Positions 32,691 to 43,277 of a stretch of 64,000 nt of DNA are shown piece after piece. The DNA is from Paraspadella gotoi (taxonomy: Eukaryota > Chaetognatha). Position 1 is the first letter of the stretch, and every line of letters starts with the position of its first letter. Both the position numbers and the translations under genes were made by a program. The stretch spans positions 6,609,238 through 6,673,237 of the forward strand of contig CM119264.1 in assembly GCA_051294375.1 (NCBI GenBank), given 5' to 3'. Below the pieces are notes generated by a model. The model saw nothing but the letters and a program-made list of their open reading frames with translations, had not been told where the DNA came from and ran no database searches.

Positions 32691-32996
32691 TCTGCGCGAA
32701 AAAAATTAGAGAAAATAAGAAATAATTTTTTTTAAAAAAAATTGAAATGACTAACAATTTTAAAAGTATGCTACTTGAACGAGAAACTTTTGATTAAAGA
32801 AATTCAGATGACAAGAACAACAAATAAAAATTAATTGGTTATTTTAACTGTTGGTCTCATACATTGTGGTTATTAAGGACGTAGTAAAATTTCTAAATTT
32901 AACTTTAATTAAAATTCTAAAAAGTGAGGAACGAACAACATTTATACTAATAACATTTATGTATAAAAAAAATTTATAATAAATTTTTCAATTTAG
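32691..32996. other. AT-rich spacer; nothing recognised
   Basis: AT-rich sequence between the palindrome and the next foldback element. No frame, repeat or RNA motif is seen. Confidence 0.6.
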
Positions 32997-33377
32997 CGCA
33001 GTAGGCCATATTTATACTAGTACTAATCCATAAATGTTAAAATTTCAAAACAGTTTTTTGTAAGATTTTTTTACAGATTTGGATTCGCTCATAAAAAGTT
33101 AATAAAAAGAAATATAACTCTTTTTTAAAAAATTCCTTCATTAAGTGGGGAAAAAATTAGGAAAAAACTATATTTTAAGCTGAAAATTAACCTTTATATA
33201 TTAAATTAGTTTTATAATTTTTAACCCACTTAATGAAAGAATTTTTTAAAAATTTATATTTTCTTTTTTATCAACTTTGACGGAGGATTCAAATCTGCAA
33301 TAAAAATTAGGAAAAGCCTACTTTCAAATTTTTCGATTTTATAAGGATAGTACTATATATAAATATAGCCTACTGCG
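32997..33377. mobile_element. Foldback/MITE-like element, copy 2
   Basis: Terminal inverted repeats begin CGCAGTAGGC (32997-33006) and end GCCTACTGCG (33368-33377). The arms pair imperfectly for about 150 bases, including TTCATTAAGTGGG on the left and its complement on the right. It shares internal blocks with the element at 22764-23161. No coding frame, so it would be mobilised in trans if at all. Confidence 0.75.
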
Positions 33378-33504
33378 AAAATTAAAAAACATAAAATTAA
33401 TTTTTTTTACAAATTAATGTTCACTGATGGTATGTTGTTCATAATTGACCTTTAGAATTTTCGTACGTAACTTTCACTACGCCTTAGTGGTTATATCCGC
33501 TGCC

Positions 33505-34493
33505 AAACAAAAAAATCTTATTCAGCATTGTTTGAATCAATTAAAGTACATTAATAGTGGTAGAGGCGTAGATTTTATAAAGATTATTAATCCTTCAAGC
33601 AGTGTGTGCAAAGATAATCCATGAAAATGTGNNNNNNNNNNNNNNNNNNNNNNNNNNNNNNNNNNNNNNNNNNNNNNNNNNNNNNNNNNNNNNNNNNNNN
33701 NNNNNNNNNNNNNNNNNNNNNNNNNNNNNNNNNNNNNNNNNNNNNNNNNNNNNNNNNNNNNNNNNNNNNNNNNNNNNNNNNNNNNNNNNNNNNNNNNNNN
33801 NNNNNNNNNNNNNNNNNNNNNNNNNNNNNNNNNNNNNNNNNNNNNNNNNNNNNNNNNNNNNNNNNNNNNNNNNNNNNNNNNNNNNNNNNNNNNNNNNNNN
33901 NNNNNNNNNNNNNNNNNNNNNGTGCAAAGATAATCCACAAAAATGTGAGCGCACCCTGATTAAAAATGTGAATCCATTTAGGGCTTTATCTTTGAAAACG
34001 AATTTGCGTTTATGAATAAATGTAAATGGCTTTTATTNNNNNNNNNNNNNNNNNNNNNNNNNNNNNNNNNNNNNNNNNNNNNNNNNNNNNNNNNNNNNNN
34101 NNNNNNNNNNNNNNNNNNNNNNNNNNNNNNNNNNNNNNNNNNNNNNNNNNNNNNNNNNNNNNNNNNNNNNNNNNNNNNNNNNNNNNNNNNNNNNNNNNNN
34201 NNNNNNNNNNNNNNNNNNNNNNNNNNNNNNNNNNNNNNNNNNNNNNNNNNNNNNNNNNNNNNNNNNNNNNNNNNNNNNNNNNNNNNNNNNNNNNNNNNNN
34301 NNNNNNNNNNNNNNNNNNNNNNNNNNNNNNNNNNNNNNNNNNNNNNNNNNNNNNNNNNNNNNNNNNNNNNNNNNNNNNNNNNNNNNNNNNNNNNNTATAA
34401 TTAATATTATGAATAAGTATTGTGAATATATTTTATTAGTTTCAATATTTTGAACAGAAAAAATCCTCCAGGATGTAGCTACACCAATATTTT
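33505..34493 (-). repeat. Right arm of the long inverted repeat
   Basis: Reverse complement of 24911-25650, seen in three sequenced pieces: 33505-33631, 33922-34037 and 34396-34493. The first two pieces belong to the 143-bp tandem unit. The remainder is hidden by N runs at 33632-33921 and 34038-34395. Confidence 0.8.
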
Positions 34494-35032
34494 NNNNNNN
34501 NNNNNNNNNNNNNNNNNNNNNNNNNNNNNNNNNNNNNNNNNNNNNNNNNNNNNNNNNNNNNNNNNNNNNNNNNNNNNNNNNNNNNNNNNNNNNTCGGCGA
34601 CGCATTTGTTACGGCGATGAAGAGAATGGGCTAAAAAGCGAGTTGCGTCCTTCTTTTTTCTTTTTCTCATTTTTTTCTTTCAACTTTTATTTCCTTGTTC
34701 TTCTTTTCTTTTTTTTTAATATTTTTTTAAACTTTCTTTTTCTTTTTTTTTTCTCTTTCGCCCGCTTCTTAACGATTTTTTTCCACAACATTAATTTTTC
34801 NNNNNNNNNNNNNNNNNNNNNNNNNNNNNNNNNNNNNNNNNNNNNNNNNNNNNNNNNNNNNNNNNNNNNNNNNNNNNNNNNNNNNNNNNNNNNNNNNNNN
34901 NNNNNNNNNNNNNNNNNNNNNNNNNNNNNNNNNNNNNNNNNNNNNNNNNNNNNNNNNNNNNNNNNNNNNNNNNNNNNNNNNNNNNNNNNNNNNNNNNNNN
35001 NNNNNNNNNNNNNNNNNNNNNNNNNNNNNNNN
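33632..35032. other. Cluster of four assembly gaps
   Basis: N runs at 33632-33921, 34038-34395, 34494-34593 (exactly 100) and 34801-35032. The first two fall in repeat DNA. Apparent long frames in this area are created by N. Confidence 0.98.
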
Positions 35033-35057
35033 TTTTTTTTTTCTTCTTCTCCCGGTT

Positions 35058-35303
35058 TCACTCACGCGCTGTTTCTTTCATTTTCCTTGGACGCGTACGG
35101 ACGAGTGGGTCCGTAGGGGCGGACACGCACGGGACGGTGCGTACGGGCCGAGCATTGCTTGGTCGAGCGTACGCTAGGAATTGCGCACGGGTGAATGCAC
35201 GGGGCAAGGAATCCCAAAGGAAAGTCGGCACAGAAGTGAATGTACGTAAATGAGAAACCGCGAAAGTCGTAGAAAGAAATACTTCCAAGAACAAAAGCTT
35301 CAT
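35058..35303 (-). CDS. Small ORF with signal-peptide-like start; weak
   Basis: 81-codon minus-strand frame from ATG (35301-35303). The N-terminus MKLLFLEVFLSTTFAVSHL has the hydrophobic pattern of a signal peptide. The rest is Arg/Pro/Ala-rich (LPRAFTRAQFLAYARPSNAR). There is no stop-flanking support, no family match that I know and no visible splice context, so it may be a chance frame in a CG-rich stretch. Confidence 0.2.
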   Translation of the reverse strand: MKLLFLEVFLSTTFAVSHLRTFTSVPTFLWDSLPRAFTRAQFLAYARPSNARPVRTVPCVSAPTDPLVRTRPRKMKETARE

Positions 35304-36170
35304 AGCTTTGCGATTACGAGAGCCATTGGTTCGAACCTTGCCATGCCATGCTGGCGCGGTTCCGGCCTCGTGGAGAAATTCGCGAGGGAATCCTCCTCGG
35401 AGCGATTTATGAGTGGGTGAAAAAAAAAAATCTTAATCTCGACCGGAGTGAAACTCTGGCATAATGCCTTTCGATGCCTTTCAATGCCTTTTATGGCTTT
35501 AATGCCGTCGATGCCGTCGAAGCCATTAATGGTTTCGCATCTCAGCAGCGACGCATCGCATAAAAGTGCGAAGGAACGCCTCGACCTCTTTGGCCTTGAA
35601 GACTCGCGCAGCGGAGCCGCAATTTCAGGGCTTTTGTTTTTTTTTTCCTTCTTTCTTTTTCGTGCAGAGGGCGTTGTTTTTTGAGGCTCTTCAGTATTTT
35701 CTTTTTCTACTTCTTTTTTTTCTCAACCGAGTTTTGTTCCGTTTTCCATCTTGTCTTGTTACTTGTATGATATATATCTTCTTTTTTTATGATCTCTGAG
35801 TTTAGTTCAAAGGTCAATTGTTCCTGCTAAAAATACCCAGATGTTTTCATGATATTGTATTCTCCTCTTTAGAAAGTGTATACATCCTATTTTTCTTCAT
35901 GTTTTGACATTTCAACTCGAGGTTGAAACATTTTTTTTTTCTCTGTTGACGTATTGAAGTTCAACGAGTTCGAACTGGTGTTCCTTTAGTATTCATCGCC
36001 TGCGTGGGTGCCATAGAGACGGGCCTTTATTAAGTCGATTAAATCGAAAGTCTTCTTTCCGAGGAAAACTGCAGAATGCGGGCAATTCGCGGACGATATT
36101 GTTCTTTGACAAAGTTGATGGATTTATATGCTCAGCAAATGAGAGGTTGGCATGCGTAAAGAGTTAGCCA
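35304..36170. other. Mixed DNA; isolated B-box-like site, no gene seen
   Basis: A palindromic GGTTCGAACC near 35328-35337 resembles a tRNA B box, but no A box is at the proper distance. A small repeat of TCGATGCC/CAATGCC-type motifs occurs at 35465-35535. The remainder is T-rich. No exon is supported. Confidence 0.4.
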
Positions 36171-36499
36171 TTGTGCTTCGTCGTTAGCGTCGGCGGTCGT
36201 CGTCGGCAATTGACGTTGGCGTCATATCCCATTTTAGCCGACCGTTCGCAATGGCGCCGAGTGAGAGAGTCGAAAGAAACGCGCCGGCAAGGTGGCGAAG
36301 CCGCGCTTGGGGTCGTAAGAAGGGGTGGCGGTGGTGGCGGGGAGTGGCGGAAGGTGGTTGGGTGGGTGGAAGAGAAATGTGTGCGAGTGAAAATGGAGGA
36401 GGAGGTGGCGAGGGAAGTGGAGACGAGAAAGGGGGAAGAAAAGCATCCAGGTGCATATAGAAGCGTCATTCATCATTCGCTCATGATTGCCCCCGCCGT

Positions 36500-36830
36500 C
36501 GTCGGCGTTATCGTCGTCGTCGTCGATGTGATTGTCGTAGTAGCCGCGTTAAGAGAACAAAGAAGTAAGACTTGTTATAATTATTAAATGATGCTAAGAA
36601 TTCCTGTTAAGCGTTAAATACTAATGCATAATTTTGGTTGTTTTTTTCTATGTGAAGATTTGAATCGATATTTTTGGGTCAATGATTTGGTCGGCCTCGA
36701 ACTTGCAGCCTTGTGAGGACGAAATGACCTCCGCGGCAAAGATGCCCCGTCTTCGTTGTTGTCGTCATCGTCGGCGTTATCGTCTTCGTGGTCGTCGTCG
36801 TCGTCGCCTGGGTGCTAATCTCAAACCTGA
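36500..36830. repeat. GTC trinucleotide arrays
   Basis: Short GTC/CGT arrays at about 36495-36530 and 36765-36812. They keep frames open on both strands, giving Val-rich on plus and Arg- or Asp-rich in other readings. I do not regard those frames as genes. Confidence 0.8.
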
Positions 36831-37199
36831 GACTTTTCTACTTTTTTTTATATTTTTTTTCCTTTTTTATATTTTCTAATCTCCGTTTTTGATTCTCGGA
36901 AATCCAAGTCCCGGCTCTCTGCATAATTTTTCTTTGCTCTTTGTTTTCTCTTTTAGAGTTAAATTATTGATTTTCAAATATTGATTTAAAATATTTACTT
37001 TAAATGATCTTAACTTTAACGTTGCTAATTGTTAACTATAGATATATTTTCCAATTTTTTTATGTATAACCGTTTATTTAAATCAATTTCCATTCATTCA
37101 TTCTAAAATCTCTTCTTTTTTTTCGCTCTCTTCTTAAATCCTATTTTCAATCTATTTTTTTCTTTTTCTTTAATTTTTTTTTCGTCTCTCTCTCTATTC

Positions 37200-37359
37200 C
37201 ATTATTTATTCCACGGGAAGCCTTCCAAGCCCAATTTCCAGTGCGGTCTTCATGCACCCGTTGAAAGTCCGCCGATTTTCTCTATCAAATTGCTTCCTCT
37301 TTTTTCCCCCTTTTTCGTTTAATGGGTTTTCTCTCTCTCTCTCCCTCTCTCACTCGGTA

Positions 37360-37390
<31 letters not shown>

Positions 37391-38760
37391 CTCTTCCTCT
37401 TCCTTTCTCAGTCTCCTCTATCCAAATCACACGCTTTCTTAAAAACTGGTTAAAAAAATAATTATACAGTGATCCTTTTGATTTTCAATGGTGGGGTGTT
37501 TTTTTAAATTTGTTTTTTTTTAGAACCGAGCATAAACCCATTAACTAAATTTAATGAAGGTAGGATTGTAAAATTATTATTAAAATTATAATCATTGAAC
37601 CAATTAATATGTTTGTATTTTTTTTTATAATCTTGGTATCTCTTTTTCCTTTCTCCGTTCCTTCATTCATTCCTTTCCTCCCTTCCTCCTTTCCTCCCTC
37701 TCTTTTCTCGCGATGTCGTTCCGTCCTGATCTCCTGGAGAAAAATCTAATAGAAACAGGGAGGCAATCAATGCCATTGGATGCTGAGCATTGAAAAGAAA
37801 TTCCTCGGAGCGAAAGAAGAAAAAAAATGGCGGCTTGACTAATTATCTCGCAATTCGTCAAAACGGAGCTGAACCGTAATTATATTATAAAAAAAAATTG
37901 TTACGGCGGTGATAGAGAAATGAACAGCGAAACCAGTGGCTACGGTAAATTATGCAAAGAATAATGAATTGACGGGCTTTGGGTTTATGGGTTGGTGTTA
38001 GCTTTACGCGATTTATCGGTGCGAAATATTAAAAATATTAAAATATTAAATTTGTTTTTTAACAAAGAGTTGACGACCTTTAATTAGGTTTCACACATAT
38101 AATTAGAGAAGTAAAACTAAATCGTCTAAATATTTTATAACTTACCTGATACGGTAAAATTTTTTAGTATTTATCCTAAATACATAAAAGCCAAATTTAG
38201 CAAATTCTTCACGGTAAATTCGAAATTTCTTCCAATCGCTTCGGAGACCGATCGCTCGTATCAGGTGAATAAGTAAAGTCGGTACTAAATTTTTGCACCT
38301 CCCATCTCAATTTCATCTAAAACTCATTAATTTTTTTAAAAAACCCTTTCCATAGTCTCACCACCAATTTTTCATCCACGTAACAATATCCCCTTCATCT
38401 AAACTCATTAATTTCACATCCCACACTTGGGATTTTTTATCTTTTTTTTCAACGTCCCTCCCTTTTTTTATGGAGACTTGCTTTTCGTACCATCTGTTAA
38501 TTTTCTCTCCCCAATGTCTCTCTCTCTCTCTCTCTCTCTCTCGCTCTCTCTCTCTCTGGTTTTAATTTCGGGCGTCCGGGCCCGCATTTCCGATGGCCGC
38601 AAATAAACGCTTAATCATCGTTTGTCGATTCATTTCGATTTTCCCCGCAGCGGCGGCGGAACGGCAGAGCAGCGACTCAGCTGCCGCTTCGCTGTTCCCA
38701 ACTTTCGTGTTTGTTTGTTAGATAAAACGACCTTACATATTCATAATTCATTTGACTTCC
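37200..38760. other. Complex non-coding DNA, possible regulatory region
   Basis: After a CT tract (about 37329-37395) come stretches of non-repetitive mixed sequence, notably 37850-38040 and 38565-38720. They contain TTAATTA-type, CAAATAAA and CAGCTG-type motifs and no long frame. In arthropods such islands are often conserved enhancers, but this cannot be shown from one sequence. A second CT tract is at about 38518-38557. Confidence 0.3.
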
Positions 38761-38950
38761 AGAATGTTGTTAAATAAATGAGAGAGAGGGTTATAATTTT
38801 TACTGCATCCTTATTAAGGACCGTTTGCATGATTTCTCATTCCTGCTTGATTAATTGCTTGCTACAGCCGCGACGCGTCCTTAATAAGCTTGTTGGTTTT
38901 TTTATTGGCCGCCATTTGCGGCGAGGTTGGCTGGCGCTCGCGCCGAGTTC

Positions 38951-39002
38951 GTCGTCCTGAGCATCGTCGTCGTCGTCGTCGTCGTCGTAGTCGTCGTCGT
39001 CG
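38951..39002. repeat. (GTC)n trinucleotide microsatellite
   Basis: About 17 GTC-type triplets with one interruption. The minus-strand reading gives the Asp run in a short frame at 38837-39043. Confidence 0.95.
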
Positions 39003-39159
39003 TTTTCTCCGACGTCCACTTCCTCCGTTAATAATAACATCATGAAAAAATTATGATTACAACTTTTGAAATGTTTTCTTTTCCTGCATTTTTTTGTGTT
39101 GTTAATTTTTGATTGCTTTTTGATGTTTAAACAAAAATTCCAGAGGGAGAGAGAGAGAA

Positions 39160-39199
39160 GGAGAGAGTTAGAGAGTCAAAGAGAGAGAGATAGAGAGAT

Positions 39200-39240
<41 letters not shown>

Positions 39241-39252
39241 GAGGGAGAGGGA
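39160..39252. repeat. AG-rich microsatellite
   Basis: AG tract with T, GG and AAAG interruptions. Confidence 0.95.
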
Positions 39253-39517
39253 GTTTAAAAATAACCTATAATGTTGCCAGATTTTCAAATAGAAAGAAAT
39301 TCAAAGATAGGTTTGATTCCGTTAATAATACTTTTTATTTTCAAATATTCTCCTAAATATTAGTTGAACATCAAATTCTGAAGATGGATTGATTGACGGT
39401 TTATATGATTGGTTCGTAAATTTTTTTGATAAATTGTTGTTGAAGTTGATAATTGAATTATTTTCGTCTCCGCGAATCATTAATGTGGCAATTTTTATAC
39501 ACGACATAACGAGGCAC

Positions 39518-39519
39518 TT

Positions 39520-39550
<31 letters not shown>

Positions 39551-39551
39551 C
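39518..39551. repeat. (CACTTT)n hexamer repeat
   Basis: Five to six tandem CACTTT units; the plus frame reads His-Phe repeats. No gene is implied. Confidence 0.95.
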
Positions 39552-39929
39552 CAATTTCAAACTCAATTTAAAAAAAAAATCAACATTTGTAGCCTCATTT
39601 TTTCCCCTCTTCCTGAAATGAGAAAAACTTAACAAACTCTCCGCCTTAATTTATAAATTAAACTACATTGAAAAAAAAAAATTTCCCCCTGGGATTCGGC
39701 ACAATAGTAGGGAATTCGGGGGGAAATATAAGAAGCAGAGGCGATTAATATTCAAGGCGGTCGGAGCGTAGAGACAGCCGAAGATTGATCATTTGTTAGT
39801 TGGTTCCAGCGGCGGCCGGAAGGTGCGAGGCGGAGGGAGGGCGGTGGCGGTGGCAGCGATGGCGGCGCAGGCGGTGAATGAGAGCGTCGCGCCGGTGGGG
39901 GAGAACCATCCTCATTTGGGAATGACGAA

Positions 39930-39933
39930 GACT

Positions 39934-39968
<35 letters not shown>

Positions 39969-40110
39969 GACTGTTGCCTTGTTGGAGGAATTTGAATAAT
40001 TGATGTTGGGGAGAAATTCATCCGCCGACAGAGATTGAAATGTTATCGACGCGCAGGGGATGAGAATATGACGACGACGACGACGACGACGACGACCAAA
40101 ACGAGGTTCG
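39930..40110. repeat. (GAC)n trinucleotide arrays
   Basis: Two arrays of GAC/ACG triplets, about 39933-39968 and 40069-40096, followed by degenerate GAC-rich DNA to about 40190. Confidence 0.95.
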
Positions 40111-40322
40111 CTTAAGAAACTACGAAGACGTTGACGACAACGAAGTCAAAAACCAGGATGACTACGACCACAACGACGATTGCGATGTTTACGAAGAAGA
40201 TGTGTCGAAAACGCCTGGTGTACTATGGTGAATTTCTCCGACATCATTGTCAGAGTTACTTGTTTTCGTTCTCCTGGTAAGGCCACGTTGACTCGTGACC
40301 CTTTTCTTCACGTATATATAAA

Positions 40323-40445
<123 letters not shown>

Positions 40446-40599
40446 TGAAACGAAGTAAGTCATAAAAGGAGAAAAAGAAAAATCGTGAGAATGACAAAAA
40501 AACTAATTGAGAAGGCCATAATCGAATTTCGCCGAATCATCGTCATTCGCGACCCCTTCCATATCCTCCTCTCTTCTTCCCCCGCCTCCTTCCACAACC

Positions 40600-41140
40600 C
40601 ACCCCATAAAAAAAAAGAGAAAAGTCAGCCACGTTCGCTTTAAGCTTAATCAACTGTACATCATCGATTGATCATCGGGCGGCGACGACACATGTCGCGG
40701 TTAAAGCGACCGGAGAACGACCGGCGCTAATCGCTCCACCCATTAGGGTTAAAAACTTGTCCAGACTCGCGCGCGAGCGCGAAAAAGATAGGGTAGGCGG
40801 GGGTCGAGGGGATAAGGACGGACGGGGGGGGGGCGGGTTTGAGAGTTCAATTGGTTGAGAAGAAAGTTAGGAGATGACAAAAGAAGGAAAACAAGAACCG
40901 GCAAGTACAAAGTGTTGCGCCGCAGTAACTTTTTTTTAGTTCTTGACTCAACAGTTGATCACATGACTATGCAAGTATGCAAAATATGCATATTATTCAT
41001 CTCGTGGTACATAACCTTATTACCAAGTGTTTATCAAAATGATTAAACATTATCTCAGCTATGAGCATTTGAAACAGACTGACAAAAAAAAATAGATAAA
41101 GACCGACTGACCGACAGACTGACCAACGACTGTCCGAAAA
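40600..41140. other. Mixed non-coding DNA; possible regulatory island
   Basis: 40620-40800 is non-repetitive and CpG-containing, with GATCATCG/CGATTGATCATC, ACATGT and GCGCTAATCGC motifs and a palindromic CGCGCGAGCGCG near 40769-40781. No frame or RNA gene is recognised. Confidence 0.3.
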
Positions 41141-41657
41141 GTGACCAACAGAGAGATGGTCCGCGAGAATTCACGGCGTAAGTTAAAGGAGAGAGGGAGG
41201 GAGAGGGAGAGAGATGAAGAGGGGAGAAAAGATCGTGAAGAAGAGAAGGGAGAAAGAAGAGGTACAGGGTTGAAGAAGAAGCAAAGAAGTAGAATGTTTG
41301 GGGTTTATTTAAGGGAGAGACTAAGAGGAAAAAGAAAGAAATGAGGAAGAAATTATTTGAAGATAATGGCGATTATGTACAGAGGGTGTTAAGGGATGAG
41401 CGTGTCGAAAAACATCGCCCATGGAGAAGGAAACATTAAAACCGTCTGTTTTCGTAGTTTGGCAGGGAGTGCTTTAGTGGGCGTGGCTTAATAATAACCA
41501 TGGGCTCATGAAATATAAGCCACGAGTTATGTAAAATTACCAGGAATATATTTCAGTAATGTTTAATTTGTTTGAAAAAAAAATCACTTAAGGTAATCAT
41601 ACTACCTTTAAGAGAATAGTAATAAGTGAATATTAAATACGTAGTAATAAAATTAGA

Positions 41658-41757
41658 ACAACCAATAAAAATTATCCTTTTATTGAATAAAAGAGGCTAT
41701 CGAGATCCTGACTTTGAGTTAAGGCCTCCATCCCTCTTACAAGATAATAATTATTTT
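41658..41757 (+). repeat. Dispersed repeat fragment, copy 1
   Basis: Contains AACAACCAATAAAAATTATC and TAAGGCCTCCATCCCTCTTA followed by CAAGATAAT. A diverged copy with the same order is at 53582-53690. It may be the end of a retroelement; no frame is left. Confidence 0.7.
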
Positions 41758-42115
41758 TAGAGCGATATTTTGGACTCTGACGGTATACAGTTTTTCACGT
41801 AGCGGGCTAATGCACAATTGCAAATTGACGGTTAAAGTAAAGGGAATTATCAAGTGTGAACATCGGTCAGTGGCGTCAAGAGGTTGATGGTCGAAAAGAC
41901 AAGTAGGAAGTAAAGCGGCTTCTTGGTCCGGATGGAGTTGAGACCAGAAGTAATATGGATTCAGCTTGAGCGAAGAAGAGAGACGAAGACGTCGGAGCAA
42001 AAAATGCGGGTTTTGCCCGAGTTTCGAGGCGAAGCAAAAGTTCGAAGATATTCCAAGCGAATTGATGGGATAGAGGCTTCGGTAAGCTGGTGAGAGATAG
42101 GCGGGAGACCAGGGG

Positions 42116-42116
<1 letters not shown>

Positions 42117-42189
<73 letters not shown>

Positions 42190-42271
42190 AGAGAGATCGT
42201 AAGCTAATCTATGTAGTAGTACAAGGGAGAAAGGAGGGAGGCAAGAGAGAGAGAGAGAAGAGAGAGAGAAG

Positions 42272-42322
<51 letters not shown>

Positions 42323-42330
42323 CGGGAGCT
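42117..42330. repeat. AG-rich microsatellite cluster
   Basis: Two long AG tracts (about 42117-42195 and 42245-42322) with short interruptions. Confidence 0.95.
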
Positions 42331-42399
42331 TAAAGCGATCAAGAGGCTCCGACTCGATTGATTGATTGGAAATCCTTTCGACTCGAGATTTTGTATACA

Positions 42400-43140
42400 T
42401 TGTTACGACGCGACTCGTTTTCGCGTTGGATTTTCAAGGGCGAAAATTTGATTGGCGCTGCGTTTTAGAACGAGGGTCGCAACTGGTTCAAATGGGCGGG
42501 GAGAGAAAGGGGGAGAGTGGGAAAGGCGTTCGGGGAGGGGGGAAAGAAAAGGGGAATGGGATTCGGAATGAAGAGGGCTACACCGATTGGAGCGAATCAC
42601 GAGAGATTCGGGATTTGAACGAGGAAAGAAGAAATATATGCAGTTGGGGTTTGATTGATTTATCTCTTGCATGAATGGAATCAAAAAAAAAATGTTTTTC
42701 GCTAAATTGTTTTGTCCTAACGGTAGAAAAAAAACCATTAACACTATAAATATTGAAGGAAAAATTGATTTTAAGAGTTGGATTAAATCAATTAGAAAGA
42801 TAAAACGAGCCATATAGTTACGTCGCCAGATGCGTAAATACCAATTTTATTACGACGTGAGGTGAACATTATGTTATATGTTAAATATAAGTGTCACTAT
42901 CGCCGACAAAAATCATTATTCATTACTATTACTTTTCAAAATCATCTTTTGAGGTTATTGCGGGTTTAAGGAGAAGCTAAGGAGAGTTAAGGAGGAATAG
43001 AAAATGTTTAGAAGTTGGTAGAAGGATGGAATAAGATGGAGAAGAGAATAATGAAGAAAATCGAAAGAAAATGAGTTAAAAATAAAACATAAAAAAATAT
43101 TATACTACAAATTACCAAAGTTTAAAGATGAACGATGAAG
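42400..43140. other. AT-rich/purine-rich spacer; no gene seen
   Basis: A G-rich purine block (42490-42560), then AT-rich DNA. No exon-like frame. Confidence 0.5.
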
Positions 43141-43277
43141 CGATAATATTAAGCAGAGCGAGTTTTTTTCCATCTCCGTTTCGAGTTTCGACCCTCATGG
43201 TCACGTGACCCCAACCACCAATAAAACTGTTTGGACAGAAATTCTCGGTTTTTATTCACCGGGCGTGCGCTTGCTCT

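Noticed and set aside
35300-35345. Possible tRNA-like head at GGTTCGAACC
   Set aside because: The motif is a palindrome and lacks an A box at the right distance on either strand.
36171-36587. 138-codon frame with a Val-rich, membrane-like segment
   Set aside because: The hydrophobic stretch is a direct translation of a GTC microsatellite, and the opposite strand is open in three frames. No independent support.
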